Shown piece by piece: positions 28,803 through 40,353 of a stretch of DNA of 64,000 bases. Source of the stretch: Caenispirillum bisanense (GTDB lineage Bacteria; Pseudomonadota; Alphaproteobacteria; Rhodospirillales; UBA2165); the NCBI GenBank assembly GCA_945877815.1, contig CAMDWJ010000006.1:1-64000 (forward strand). Direction: 5' to 3'. Every line of letters begins with the position of its first letter. Within the stretch, counting starts at the first letter, position 1. The translations under genes were made by a program, and so were the position numbers. Below the pieces are notes generated by a model that was not told where the DNA came from, made no database searches, and worked only from the letters and a program-made list of their open reading frames with translations.

Positions 28803-28859
28803 CTTCGACAGGCTCAGGATGAGGGCTTCAAACTAAACCTCATGCTGAGCTTGTCGAAG
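28803..28859. repeat. Inverted pair of a 21-22 bp REP-like repeat
   Basis: CTTCGACAGGCTCAGGATGAG (21 bases) at 28803-28823 is followed, 15 bp later, by its near-perfect reverse complement at 28839-28859 (18 of 21 match). The same unit occurs in direct orientation at 55830-55873. It forms a long hairpin between the convergent FemAB-like and clpA genes. Confidence 0.75.
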
Positions 28860-28871
28860 CATGACCACGAA

Positions 28872-28899
28872 AAAAGGCCGGTCGTGAGACCGGCCTTTT
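28872..28899. terminator. Bidirectional intrinsic terminator between the FemAB-like gene and clpA
   Basis: A perfect 12-bp stem (28872-28883 with 28888-28899, core GGCCGGTC / GACCGGCC) with a GTGA tetraloop. Runs of A on the left and T on the right serve both strands, terminating the convergent genes. Confidence 0.9.
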
Positions 28900-28923
28900 C
28901 CATTTCAAATAATCTATCGTCGA

Positions 28924-31278
<2,355 letters not shown>

Positions 31279-31300
31279 GATGTACCGGTTCTCTTTCTCT

Positions 31301-31639
31301 TCAATCTTTTTCAATGGTGCATTGCAACGGATGTTGGTGCTGTTGCGCAAGGTCCATTGTTTGGTTGACCTTGGTTTCAGCAACCTCATAGGTATAAACC
31401 CCGCAGATGCCGACGCCCTTCTGATGGACGTGCAGCATGATTTGGGTCGCTTCGTCATGACTCTTGGAGAAAAACTGCTCGAGCACGTGCACCACGAATT
31501 CCATCGGGGTGTAATCATCGTTCAGCATCAGGACCTTATACATAGACGGCTTTTTCGCCTTGGTCCGGCTTTTGACAGCGACGCCATGGTCGAGATTGTC
31601 GCGACCACCGCCATTCTTTTTGTCGTCGTTGCGTTTCAT
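31301..31639 (-). CDS. clpS: ClpS adaptor, N-degron recognin
   Basis: 112 residues with a 30-residue flexible N-terminal tail. The conserved core has [20 protein letters not shown] with the N-end binding Asn-Asp-Asp and Met, then H-x-KG in [21 protein letters not shown]. It binds N-terminal Leu, Phe, Tyr and Trp and hands them to ClpA, encoded just downstream. Alphaproteobacteria can have a second ClpS (ClpS2); only this one is here. This is one operon with clpA. Confidence 0.95.
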   Translation of the reverse strand: MKRNDDKKNGGGRDNLDHGVAVKSRTKAKKPSMYKVLMLNDDYTPMEFVVHVLEQFFSKSHDEATQIMLHVHQKGVGICGVYTYEVAETKVNQTMDLAQQHQHPLQCTIEKD

Positions 31640-31775
31640 CGCTGTGGAGTTCCTGTGGCAGACACGATCGATGCTGCTCCTATACCCCGTGCTATCGCTG
31701 GTCGACGGGAAAGATTAACACTTCCGTGAGTCCGCGAAAATGTCAAATTCGGCGCGGTTTTCCGCAGGGTTCGGC

Positions 31776-32483
31776 TCAAGACTGATCAAATCGCAATTTG
31801 AAATAATTTGCATAGCGCTGCTCGTAGACCTGAGAGGCACCGTAAACCGACACTTCATCCGTTTTGCGTGGCGGATTGATGGCAATACCGGTCATGTCCC
31901 AGGCGAACAGCAGTTTCGGAAAGGCCGCCTGATCGAAGTCGCTATTCGGCCAAATCCAGGCATTGAGGTGGAATTGCCCATCGATGCAGGCCGAAACCGC
32001 CCAATAAAACTCAATCGAGCTGACGGACCGGCTCGGAGCCGGCCTGGTCGCCAATCCGTCCCCCAGAACCGCCCGTTTGAGCCGATCGACTTCAATCTTC
32101 GGCAGATCGCTCTGCGCCTTGCTTGCGCGCCAAGGGGACAAAAGGTCGGGCTGGGCCGGATCGATCAAAATCGTCGTCAAATCCGCCTTGTTGGTCACCC
32201 GGGCCGTCATCCGCATATGACCGGGCACGGGCGATGTCTCGATATCGTAGGTCCGCACCTGCTCAACATAGACGGCGTTATAGACGAATCGATAGGCGTC
32301 CGACGCCCCCGGAACGCAGCGCTCCCGCATATCCTCGCCCTTAATATAGGAAAACCAGGTCAGTTTGCGGGCCGCCGGGTTGTCCTGGATGCCCTGGCCG
32401 CCGGCCACGCAGCCGGCCAGCACCATCGCGAACGCCAGAGCCACCGCGAATCGCTCCCGTCGACGATCGAGTCTTGTGATCAT
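31776..32483 (-). CDS. Putative lipoprotein of unknown function
   Basis: 235 residues. The start at 32483 gives a lipoprotein signal with lipobox VLAGC, Cys25. The rest shows no fold I recognise; it contains a YIKGEDMRERCVPG segment, LDPA-like proline turns and aromatic-rich strands (SSIEFYWAVSACIDGQFHLNAWIWP), suggesting a small beta-sandwich periplasmic protein. Divergent from the carboxypeptidase gene, with 190 bp between. Confidence 0.7.
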   Translation of the reverse strand: MITRLDRRRERFAVALAFAMVLAGCVAGGQGIQDNPAARKLTWFSYIKGEDMRERCVPGASDAYRFVYNAVYVEQVRTYDIETSPVPGHMRMTARVTNKADLTTILIDPAQPDLLSPWRASKAQSDLPKIEVDRLKRAVLGDGLATRPAPSRSVSSIEFYWAVSACIDGQFHLNAWIWPNSDFDQAAFPKLLFAWDMTGIAINPPRKTDEVSVYGASQVYEQRYANYFKLRFDQS

Positions 32484-32673
32484 TAGTGCACCCCGCGTGA
32501 CAAATTTAAGGTATTGTCCAATCGAATTAACCAATTATTCACAAGGGCACTCTTATAGAAGGTTAATATCAGTCTCATAAGCCCTTGATTCCGGCCCAAC
32601 TATCAATGACTTTTATCAAGTCGGGCGAATCGAAGACATTCGTCAGACACTCCAGACGGGGATCCGCTTAAGG

Positions 32674-33906
32674 ATGGCAAAGTTAATCGCCGGACGAAAC
32701 GCAAAGTTTGCACGCCACCTATCACTTTTCGTAGTCGCATGTGCATTTCTGGCGCTCGCCGCACCGCATAGCGCGGACGCCAAATACGCCTCTATCGTCA
32801 TCGATGCCGGCACCGGCCAAGTGCAACACGAAGCCAATGCAGACGATCGCAATTATCCCGCCTCGCTTACGAAATTAATGACTCTCTATTTGTTGTTCGA
32901 GGCCGTCGAAAACAAGAGGCTCACCTGGAACTCGCACCTCACCGCCTCCAAGCACGCGTCGAACCAATCGCCGACACATCTGGCACTGGCGCCCGGCGAA
33001 AAAATCAGCGTCCACGACGCGACCATGGCGCTTATCATCCATTCGGCCAATGACGTCGCCGTTGTCGTTGCTGAGGAACTCGGCGGGACCGAAGAAAAAT
33101 TCGCGCTCCTGATGACCGCCAAGGCGCGCAATCTGGGCATGAACCGCACGACCTTCCGCAATGCCTCGGGCTTGCCCCATACCGGCCAGCAATCGACGGC
33201 GCGCGACATGGCGATACTTGCACAGGCGGTCATCGATCGCTTCCCGCGCTATTATCCGATGTTCGCGGAGACAAGCTTCACCTTCAAGAACCGGGTCTAT
33301 AAGACGCATAACCGGGTTACCCTCAATTATCCCGGCGCGGATGGTCTGAAGACCGGCTTCACTCATGCATCCGGCTTCAACCTCATCACCTCGGCCACGC
33401 GCAACGGACGCCGACTGATCGGCGTCGTCTTCGGCGGAAATACCTCGCGCTCGCGCGACCAGCAGATGGAAGCGCTGCTCGACGAAGCCTTCAGTGCCGG
33501 ACACCGTGGCGGGCCGCTGATCGCGCAAAATACGCAGCCTGCGCCGCAAAAATCTAAAGTGAAGGCCGCCGCCCGGCAGAGCGGCGAAGGCGATACCGAC
33601 GCCGTTTCTTCGGTCGCTCCCCGTGCGAACGACAAGAGCGATTGGGGAATTCAGGTCGGCGCCTTCTACGACAAGAAGCCGGCCCAGACCACGGCACAGG
33701 ACGTCTCGAAGAAATATGCCAAGCTTCTGAACGGCGGGCAGATTTCGGTCCTGCCGCTGTCGAACACGAAGGGGCGCACACTCTATCGCGCGCGTATCGT
33801 CCGGATCGACAGGGAAGCCGCCTACGAGGCCTGCAAACAGCTCAAGCGCGCACAGCAGCCGTGTATGGAACTGCGCGGCGGCGATCAGGACATCGCCGGG
33901 CGTTAG
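32674..33906 (+). CDS. D-alanyl-D-alanine carboxypeptidase (S11) with C-terminal SPOR domain
   Basis: 410 residues. Signal peptide about 1-36 (cleavage near ADA). The penicillin-binding motifs are intact: S64-x-x-K67 (SLTK), S124-A-N126, and K226-T-G228. A Pro/Lys/Ala linker (about 280-320) leads to a SPOR domain (about 325-410, WGIQVGAFYDKKPAQTT onwards) that binds denuded glycan at the division septum. It trims D-Ala from peptidoglycan stem peptides. SPOR-fused S11 enzymes are frequent in alphaproteobacteria. The 3' end overlaps the next gene by 4 bp, tail to tail. Confidence 0.92.
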   Translation: MAKLIAGRNAKFARHLSLFVVACAFLALAAPHSADAKYASIVIDAGTGQVQHEANADDRNYPASLTKLMTLYLLFEAVENKRLTWNSHLTASKHASNQSPTHLALAPGEKISVHDATMALIIHSANDVAVVVAEELGGTEEKFALLMTAKARNLGMNRTTFRNASGLPHTGQQSTARDMAILAQAVIDRFPRYYPMFAETSFTFKNRVYKTHNRVTLNYPGADGLKTGFTHASGFNLITSATRNGRRLIGVVFGGNTSRSRDQQMEALLDEAFSAGHRGGPLIAQNTQPAPQKSKVKAAARQSGEGDTDAVSSVAPRANDKSDWGIQVGAFYDKKPAQTTAQDVSKKYAKLLNGGQISVLPLSNTKGRTLYRARIVRIDREAAYEACKQLKRAQQPCMELRGGDQDIAGR

Positions 33907-34352
33907 GCTTGGACGGGCGTCGTACGCTCGAACTCTTTCGTCCAGCGATCGAGGGTCATCAGGAACGGCCGGCGATGTTGCCGGCACCAATCCTCAAAAT
34001 CCCAATCTTCATCGGTGAGTTTCATCGCCGGTCCGGCCATGAATACGAGCGCGCGGGTCTTGATGCCGCCCGGCCCCCGCACCCACTCCCATTTCAGAAT
34101 GTAGGTCTTTTCCTCGTAGGCAGCGATGCGGCGCTGTGCCTCTTCGGGTGCATTGCGAAACAGCCGGCCCTCAACGCGATTGTCCACGAGCGGCGTGATT
34201 GCCGGATAGGTCTGATCGACGACGCGGCCCCGCCGGTACCCCTCCAGGGTCGCGGTACGCAGCCGGGCGGCGGTCACAGCCATGCCGGTGACGCGCGAGG
34301 CGACCGCCGGGTCCATTAACGTGCCATAGAAGAAATAAGTAACGCGCTCCAT
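33903..34352 (-). CDS. Gamma-glutamylcyclotransferase family protein (AIG2-like)
   Basis: 149 residues opening with TYFFYGTLMDPAVASRV, the YGTL substrate-binding loop of gamma-glutamylcyclotransferases. The catalytic Glu is probably in RIAAYEEKTYIL. Family members cyclise gamma-glutamyl groups to 5-oxoproline or have unknown activity. It lies 14 bp downstream of the phosphoglucomutase gene and may be part of that transcription unit. Convergent with the carboxypeptidase gene (4-bp overlap). Confidence 0.82.
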   Translation of the reverse strand: MERVTYFFYGTLMDPAVASRVTGMAVTAARLRTATLEGYRRGRVVDQTYPAITPLVDNRVEGRLFRNAPEEAQRRIAAYEEKTYILKWEWVRGPGGIKTRALVFMAGPAMKLTDEDWDFEDWCRQHRRPFLMTLDRWTKEFERTTPVQA

Positions 34353-34366
34353 CGGCGCGCCGCTGC

Positions 34367-35761
34367 CTAGACCAACTCAGCGGGCAATGCGACGCCGGAT
34401 GCGCGCAGTTCCTCGGCCAGCGCTGCGACCGAACGCGCTAGCCCGTCCTTGGTTTCGGATTCGCAACGGGCGACCAGCACGGCTTGCGTGTTGGACGCGC
34501 GCAGCAGCCACCAGCCATCGGGAGTATCGACGCGCACGCCGTCGATATCGTGGACCTTGATGCCGGATTTCTTGGACAGGCGTGCCTTCACTTCCTCGAC
34601 GACCTTGAACTTGCGCTCCTCGGCGCAATCGAAGCGGATTTCCGGCGTGTTGAACATCTGCGGCAGGCCGTCGCGCATCTCGGTCAGGGTTTCCTTGGTC
34701 ATCTCAAGAATGGCGAGCAGGCGCACGCCGGCATAAAGCGCGTCGTCATAACCGTAATAGCCGTCGGCGAAGAAGATATGCCCGCTCATCTCGCCCGCGA
34801 TCGGCGCGTTGATCTCCTTCATCTTGGTCTTTATGAGGGAATGACCGGTCTTCCACATCACCGGCTTGCCGCCGGCGCGCGCCACTTCGTCAAACAGAAC
34901 GCGGCTCGCCTTCACATCGGCGACGATGGGCAGGCCGGGTCGCCGCGACAATATCTCGCGCGCCAAGACGACCAGGATCTGGTCGCCCCACAGGACACGG
35001 CCCTTCGAATCGACCACGCCGATGCGGTCGCCATCGCCATCGAAGGCGATGCCGAGGTCGCATTTTTCCTTGGCGACCAATTCCTTGAGCTGTTCGAGAT
35101 TTTCCTCGACCGTCGGATCGGGGTGATGGGCCGGAAAGGTGCCGTCGATCTCGCCGTTGATCACAACATGGCGGCCCGGCAGTTTCTCGACCACCAGGCG
35201 CAAAGCTTCGCCTGCCGCGCCGTTACCCGGATCCCAAGCGACGCTCAGTTTTTTGCCGCGCCTGGCGTCGGCCAGCACGCGCGCGACATATCGGTCGAGC
35301 ACGACCTCGTCGCGCACCGTGCCGGTGCCGCTCAGGAATTTACCCTCGGCCACCCGGCGGCCGAGCGCCTGGATATCCGCGCCGAAGAACGAGTTTCCCT
35401 GCATGACCATCTTCAGACCGTTCTGGTCGGCCGGATTATGCGAACCGGTCACCATCACCCCGGCGTCCGACACGATCTCGTGGGTCGCGTAATAGAGCAT
35501 GGGTGTCGGACCGAGGCCGATGCGCACCACATCGGCGCCCGCCGCCATCAACCCCTTGACCACGGCCGCTTCGAGTTCAGGCGAGGACAGTCGCCCGTCG
35601 CGGCCGACGCAGATCGTCGGCACCTTCCCCATGCGCTCGCGCGCTTCGGACGCGAAACCGCGACCGATAGCCTCGAAATCCGCCGCGTTAAGGGTTTTGT
35701 CGACGATACCGCGAATGTCGTATTCGCGCAGGATGCTTGGGTGGAGATTACGTTGATTCAT
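34367..35761 (-). CDS. Phosphomannomutase/phosphoglucomutase
   Basis: 464 residues of the alpha-D-phosphohexomutase family. The phosphoserine is S107 in TGSHNPADQNG; the metal loop is AFDGDGDRIG; sugar loop GEMSGHIFF; phosphate loop RASNTQAVLVARCES. It interconverts glucose 1- and 6-phosphate or mannose 1- and 6-phosphate (AlgC/ManB type), giving sugar-1-phosphates for the neighbouring galU and ugd products. It starts with a Met-Asn-Gln-Arg-Asn segment typical of AlgC-like enzymes. 30 bp downstream of ugd, so likely an operon. Confidence 0.92.
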   Translation of the reverse strand: MNQRNLHPSILREYDIRGIVDKTLNAADFEAIGRGFASEARERMGKVPTICVGRDGRLSSPELEAAVVKGLMAAGADVVRIGLGPTPMLYYATHEIVSDAGVMVTGSHNPADQNGLKMVMQGNSFFGADIQALGRRVAEGKFLSGTGTVRDEVVLDRYVARVLADARRGKKLSVAWDPGNGAAGEALRLVVEKLPGRHVVINGEIDGTFPAHHPDPTVEENLEQLKELVAKEKCDLGIAFDGDGDRIGVVDSKGRVLWGDQILVVLAREILSRRPGLPIVADVKASRVLFDEVARAGGKPVMWKTGHSLIKTKMKEINAPIAGEMSGHIFFADGYYGYDDALYAGVRLLAILEMTKETLTEMRDGLPQMFNTPEIRFDCAEERKFKVVEEVKARLSKKSGIKVHDIDGVRVDTPDGWWLLRASNTQAVLVARCESETKDGLARSVAALAEELRASGVALPAELV

Positions 35762-35791
35762 GTCAGATTAATCCCGGACGCCGAAGAATAT

Positions 35792-37123
35792 TCAATTCTT
35801 CACGTCATTTAGATGACCGCGGCCGATTCCCGTATATTGGAATCCTGCGCGTAAAACTTCGTCCGGGCGGTAGATGTTCCGCAAATCCACCAAAATAGGT
35901 TGTTTCATGCGCGACTTGATCCGCGCGAGATCGAGGGCGCGGAACTCATTCCACTCGGTCACAATGGACAGCACATCTGCATCGGCGGCCGCATCATAGG
36001 CGCTGTTGCACCACACCACGCCGGCGAATTCGGGCATACGCCGCGCTTCCTTCATGCCTTGCGGATCGAACACCTTTACGACGGCGCCACGCGCAACCAG
36101 CGCCGGCACGATGTCGAGCGAGGGTGAATCACGCATATCGTCGGTATTCGGCTTGAAGGTGAGACCCAGAATGGCAACGGTCCGGCCGCGAATATCGCCG
36201 CCGATGGCATTGGCAATCTTGTCCGCCATCTTCTTCTTGCGATCGTCGTTGACCGAAACCACGGTTTCTACGATGCGGATGGGGCTGCCCGAATCCTGCG
36301 CCGTGCGCACCAGGGCAAGCGTATCCTTGGGGAAACACGAGCCGCCGTAACCGGGCCCGGGGTGCAGGAATTTCGAGCCGATGCGGCCGTCGAGGCCAAT
36401 GCCCTTGGCGACATCCTGGACGTCGGCGCCGAGGATTTCACACAGATCCGCGATCTCGTTGATGAAGGTGATCTTCACTGCGAGAAAGGTATTGGCAGCG
36501 TATTTGATAAGCTCGGCAGTGCGCCGCGCAGTGAACAAGATCGGAGTCTCATTGAGATTGAGCGGGCGGTAGAGCTGCCCCATCAATTTGCGCGCGGCCT
36601 CGCTGTGCACGCCGATCACGACGCGGTCGGGGCGCATGAAATCGCTGATCGCGGCCCCTTCGCGCAGGAATTCCGGATTGGAGACGACATCGAACTCGGC
36701 GTCCGGACGCTCGGTGCGCACGATCTTCTCGACCTCATCGCCGGTGCCGACCGGAACGGTCGATTTGGTCACGATGACCGTATAACCGTCGAGGGCGGCC
36801 GCCACTTCGCGCGCGGCACCATAGACGTAGGACAGATCGGCATGCCCGTCGCCACGCCGCGACGGCGTGCCGACCGCGATGAAGACCAGATCGGCAGCGC
36901 GCACCGCTTCGCGCAATTCGGTGGTGAAACTCAGTCGGCCGTCGGCGACGTTGCGTGCGACCAAATCGTCGAGTCCGGGTTCGTAGATCGGGATTTCGCC
37001 GGCGCGTAGACGTTCGATCTTGGAGACGTCCTTGTCGACGCAGACCACGTTCCAGCCGAATTCGGAAAAGCACGCGCCGGACACCAATCCCACATAACCC
37101 GTGCCGATCATTGCAATGCGCAT
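35792..37123 (-). CDS. ugd: UDP-glucose 6-dehydrogenase
   Basis: 443 residues. The NAD-binding glycine motif is GTGYVGLVSGACFSE at the N-terminus; the catalytic Cys is in GYGGSCFPKDTLALV, and the substrate-binding NPEFLREG segment is present. It oxidises UDP-glucose twice to UDP-glucuronate for capsule or exopolysaccharide. It lies between galU (12 bp upstream) and phosphoglucomutase, in the pathway glucose-6-P, glucose-1-P, UDP-glucose, UDP-glucuronate. Confidence 0.96.
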   Translation of the reverse strand: MRIAMIGTGYVGLVSGACFSEFGWNVVCVDKDVSKIERLRAGEIPIYEPGLDDLVARNVADGRLSFTTELREAVRAADLVFIAVGTPSRRGDGHADLSYVYGAAREVAAALDGYTVIVTKSTVPVGTGDEVEKIVRTERPDAEFDVVSNPEFLREGAAISDFMRPDRVVIGVHSEAARKLMGQLYRPLNLNETPILFTARRTAELIKYAANTFLAVKITFINEIADLCEILGADVQDVAKGIGLDGRIGSKFLHPGPGYGGSCFPKDTLALVRTAQDSGSPIRIVETVVSVNDDRKKKMADKIANAIGGDIRGRTVAILGLTFKPNTDDMRDSPSLDIVPALVARGAVVKVFDPQGMKEARRMPEFAGVVWCNSAYDAAADADVLSIVTEWNEFRALDLARIKSRMKQPILVDLRNIYRPDEVLRAGFQYTGIGRGHLNDVKN

Positions 37124-37135
37124 GGGACTCTCGCT

Positions 37136-38005
37136 CTAGACGTATTTCGTCAACATCGCGCGCACCCGCTCCTGCATGTCGGGTCGGTCGAGCGCAAACG
37201 CAATCGAGGCTTCAAGGAAGCCCGCGCGATTGCCGCAATCGTAACGCTTGCCGTCGAAACGCAGGCCGTGGAACGCAATCCGTGGGATCGTGCGCGCCAT
37301 CGCATCGGTCAACTGGATCTCGCCGCCGGCGCCGGGCTTGGCGCGGTTCAACTCGTCGAACACGTCTGGCTGCAGAATATAGCGCCCGATGATCGACAGC
37401 GTGGAGGGTGCATCGGCGGGTTTCGGCTTTTCGACCAGTCCCTTGGCGCCGGCGATCCGCCCGTCGTCCGTGGTGACGTCGAGGATGCCGTAACGGTCTG
37501 TCTGTTCGCGCGGCACGTCTTCGACAGCGACGAGGTTGCCGCCGATCTCGGCATGGACCTCGATCATCTGCTTCAGGCAGCCGGGACGCGCGAGAATAAG
37601 ATCGTCGGCCAGCAGGATCGCGAAAGGTTCATTGCCCACCTGATGACGGGCGCACCACACGGCATGGCCGAGGCCTAGTGGAGACTGCTGGCGCGTGTAG
37701 GTGATCTGACCAGGTTCTAGCACGATGTCGCGGATCGCCTTCAGCGCTTCGGCATTGCCCTTCTCATTCAGCGATCGTTCCAGCTCGAACGAACGGTCGA
37801 AATGGTCCTCAATGGCGCTCTTGTTGCGTCCGGTCACAAAGATGAATTCCTCGATCCCCGCCTCGCGCGCCTCGTCGACTGCGTATTGGATCAGCGGCCG
37901 GTCGACGATCGGCAGCATCTCCTTCGGCAAGGCCTTGGTGGCGGGCAGAAAACGTGTGCCTTGTCCGGCGACGGGAAAAACCGCCTTGCGAACCCGTTTG
38001 ATCAT
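37136..38005 (-). CDS. galU: UTP--glucose-1-phosphate uridylyltransferase
   Basis: 289 residues. The nucleotide-binding signature is FPVAGQGTRFLPATKALPKEM; then RPLIQYAVDEA, LGLGHAVWCA, LLADDLI and the VEKPKPADAPS segment. It forms UDP-glucose. First gene of the galU-ugd-phosphoglucomutase run, 145 bp downstream of the metallopeptidase gene, so its promoter probably lies in 38006-38150, where I see no clear consensus. Confidence 0.95.
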   Translation of the reverse strand: MIKRVRKAVFPVAGQGTRFLPATKALPKEMLPIVDRPLIQYAVDEAREAGIEEFIFVTGRNKSAIEDHFDRSFELERSLNEKGNAEALKAIRDIVLEPGQITYTRQQSPLGLGHAVWCARHQVGNEPFAILLADDLILARPGCLKQMIEVHAEIGGNLVAVEDVPREQTDRYGILDVTTDDGRIAGAKGLVEKPKPADAPSTLSIIGRYILQPDVFDELNRAKPGAGGEIQLTDAMARTIPRIAFHGLRFDGKRYDCGNRAGFLEASIAFALDRPDMQERVRAMLTKYV

Positions 38006-38150
38006 CTTTTCACGACACTAATCATAGGCTGGCGCGGACCGGGAGTGGCGGCGCGGGCCATGGTTCTGCCATGGATCGATAATGGCCGCAAGCCGCCGAA
38101 GGCGTAAGCCACGGCCCGGTCACACGGAGGCGTTTTCCGCCCCAAATCGG

Positions 38151-39623
38151 TCACTTTTTCGTGGTTCCCTTACCCTTGGCGAGGTCTTCCTGCCAGCGCA
38201 CAATCTGGCGCTGGGCCTCGGGACAGAGCTTCAAGTAACCCGACGATTCCATCGTTTCCGGCAGCCCACCGACGACCTTGATCGAGGCGATTTCGTTCTC
38301 GGTCGCCTCGCATTCGAAAGCCATGTCCTGGACCCGCCCGGCGGCCGTCTCGATGCCCTGGTACCAGCGTTTGGGATAGTCCATCAATTGGCCGATCTTC
38401 TGTTCAACGGAACGGGCCTCGGCCGAGCCGGCAGGGAGCTTGCCCAGCTGTGCCTTCAGCTTTTCGACATCGACCAGGGTCTGGAAGGCCTTCTGGTCCT
38501 GCAACGCGTGCGTGCCCTCGTGCACCAGGGTCTGCATCAGATACAACGGCGAGGAATAGAGCATGTCGCGGCGCGCGAAAATGATGCGGTGTCCGTTCTC
38601 GCTCAACGATTTGTTGTAGTAGGCGCCCTGGGCATCGATCGTGCCCTCGGCTTTGTAGTGTTTCGACAGCGGGCCGTAATGGATCTCGTTGACGACATCG
38701 ACATAACGCCGCAGTTCCGGCGGCAATTTTTCGACCATGTCGAAGGCCTGCCGCATGAGGCGAAAATAGGTCCCATTGTTGATGTCGGGATAGACCGATC
38801 CATAAACCTTCATGCCGTGCATGACGCGCATCAGTGGATCGGCGAAGGGGGAGTCGGGCAGACTGTCGTAAACCTTGCGCTTGGCTTCGAGCAGAATCGC
38901 CTTCGCCGCATATTGCAGCGAGTCGTCGTTGGCGACATTGGTAGCGATGCGGAGCATCCCCGGCTTCTTCGGATGCCAGCCGATGAAGCGATGGTATTGC
39001 CCACCCGTATGGAACTCGAAGGTTTCTATGGCCGATAAGTAAACGCGCGCAGAAGGTTCCTGATTCAATGCGAGCTGGACGATCTCGGGTAGGATGCGTC
39101 GCGCGGTTGCGGTGTCGTCGTCGTTGACGCGACGCTGGAACTCGATCGTAAATTCAAGCGGTGCATCGGCCGCTTTGGGATCCACGTTGGTCCGCGCGCC
39201 GTTGCAGACCAATCCACCGGCTCGCCACACGCCGAGACGCTGGTCGAGCGCGCCGCGGCCCGCCACGTCGAGATCGGCGCGGTAGGCCGTCGTCAGCTTA
39301 CGCGCCGTCGCATCGCCCGAGCGAAATCCAAGCTCGGCCCAAAAGGCCGCGTCGACCGGCGATTTCGTGACACCTTTGCCTTGTGCGTACATCAAGGCGA
39401 TTTCGCGTTGCGCCGGCCCGAGCCCGGCATCGGCGAGCGGACTAAAGGAAACCAACGCGCGGGCATAGTCGCCGCCGGAGGCATATCCCAGACCCTGCTT
39501 GTAGGTCGCGACGATCTGGGCCAGCGAGCAGCGCTCGTTCGCGGTGGCGGCACGCGAGAAGACGGCGGCCGCGATCGCGGCGCAGACGATCAATGTCACG
39601 ACACTGAGGCGATGACGTTTCAT
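38151..39623 (-). CDS. Secreted protein with Sel1-like repeats and a HEGTH zinc-protease motif
   Basis: 490 residues. Signal peptide about 1-28. Residues 40-110 look like one or two Sel1/TPR-like repeats (ALMYAQGKGVTKSPVDAAFW). A putative zinc motif H368-E-G-T-H372 is followed about 65-70 residues later by a Glu-rich helix (MAFECEATENE, E437/E439/E442), giving a gluzincin-like arrangement. The family is not known to me. Its 5' end overlaps the J-protein gene by ATGA, so the two are translationally coupled. Role: inferred periplasmic or exported metallopeptidase. Confidence 0.7.
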   Translation of the reverse strand: MKRHRLSVVTLIVCAAIAAAVFSRAATANERCSLAQIVATYKQGLGYASGGDYARALVSFSPLADAGLGPAQREIALMYAQGKGVTKSPVDAAFWAELGFRSGDATARKLTTAYRADLDVAGRGALDQRLGVWRAGGLVCNGARTNVDPKAADAPLEFTIEFQRRVNDDDTATARRILPEIVQLALNQEPSARVYLSAIETFEFHTGGQYHRFIGWHPKKPGMLRIATNVANDDSLQYAAKAILLEAKRKVYDSLPDSPFADPLMRVMHGMKVYGSVYPDINNGTYFRLMRQAFDMVEKLPPELRRYVDVVNEIHYGPLSKHYKAEGTIDAQGAYYNKSLSENGHRIIFARRDMLYSSPLYLMQTLVHEGTHALQDQKAFQTLVDVEKLKAQLGKLPAGSAEARSVEQKIGQLMDYPKRWYQGIETAAGRVQDMAFECEATENEIASIKVVGGLPETMESSGYLKLCPEAQRQIVRWQEDLAKGKGTTKK

Positions 39624-40348
39624 GAACCGAGCAACACGTCCTTCGCTTGATTGATCTTGGCCGCGAGATAGGTCGAGCCGCCCAGGTCGGGATGTATCTT
39701 GCTCATCAAGCGATGATGGGCCGCCTTGATCGCCGCCTCGTCGGCATCGTTCGCCAGACCGAGAATCTCGAAGGCTTCGTCGCGCGACATTCCAGTACCG
39801 CGCGCCGCGCGCGCGCTCTCTCCGCCGGGATTTCCGGCCGAAGCCTGCGCACGCCAGGCATCGTCGTGATAGCGGTCGAGATAGGCGCTCAAGACCTGCA
39901 CCGATTCCGGATCGTCGCGCGCCTCATCCAACAGTGCGACAAGCTCGGCGAGCAACAGGTTGCGCAACGCCTTGCCGGCGAAATGTCCGCTCAGCACGTC
40001 GCCGTTCATCTCGCCCGTATCGTGATCGAGCACCATGCGCACGAAGCGGGTGCGGACCTCCGAGGTCTGGCCGGGACTGCCGATGCCGTCGGACCCGCTG
40101 CCTGCGAAAGGCGCGCCGGTGCGAAACCATTGGCGCAGGCGATTGACCAGCGGGAAAATCACGGGTGCGGCGAACAGCGCCCAGCCGAGCCGTCCGGTCA
40201 GCGCGAGGTACCCGCCCACAAATCCGACGACGCTGATGGAGCCCCATTTGAAGAGCTGGAACAGGGTCGCAGGGCTCGTACTCACATACCAACGCGCGCC
40301 AAGCATCAGCACGCCGACGACAAGAAGACCGAGGACGACATAGACCAT
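39620..40348 (-). CDS. Membrane-anchored DnaJ-domain protein (Tim14/Pam18-like)
   Basis: 242 residues from the ATG at 40348. The N-terminus has two hydrophobic segments (about 2-18 and 30-60), followed by a linker, and a C-terminal J domain (about 185-242) with the HPD motif in LMSKIHPDLGGS. The C-terminal position of the J domain and the absence of a G/F or zinc-finger region match Tim14-like type III J proteins, which recruit Hsp70 to a membrane. It sits 5 bp after the VWA gene and overlaps the metallopeptidase start. Confidence 0.85.
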   Translation of the reverse strand: MVYVVLGLLVVGVLMLGARWYVSTSPATLFQLFKWGSISVVGFVGGYLALTGRLGWALFAAPVIFPLVNRLRQWFRTGAPFAGSGSDGIGSPGQTSEVRTRFVRMVLDHDTGEMNGDVLSGHFAGKALRNLLLAELVALLDEARDDPESVQVLSAYLDRYHDDAWRAQASAGNPGGESARAARGTGMSRDEAFEILGLANDADEAAIKAAHHRLMSKIHPDLGGSTYLAAKINQAKDVLLGS

Positions 40349-40353
40349 CGCGA

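Noticed and set aside
31713-31746. Promoter for clpS with TTGACA
   Set aside because: A good -35 exists, but the nearest -10-like hexamer is about 22 bp away, too far.
32535-32543. Second perfect DnaA box (TTATTCACA) between the lipoprotein and carboxypeptidase genes
   Set aside because: One or two such 9-mers are expected by chance in 64 kb, and no other replication signal is near.
34484-35812. 442-codon plus-strand frame
   Set aside because: Antisense to the phosphoglucomutase gene; low-complexity His/Arg-rich product.
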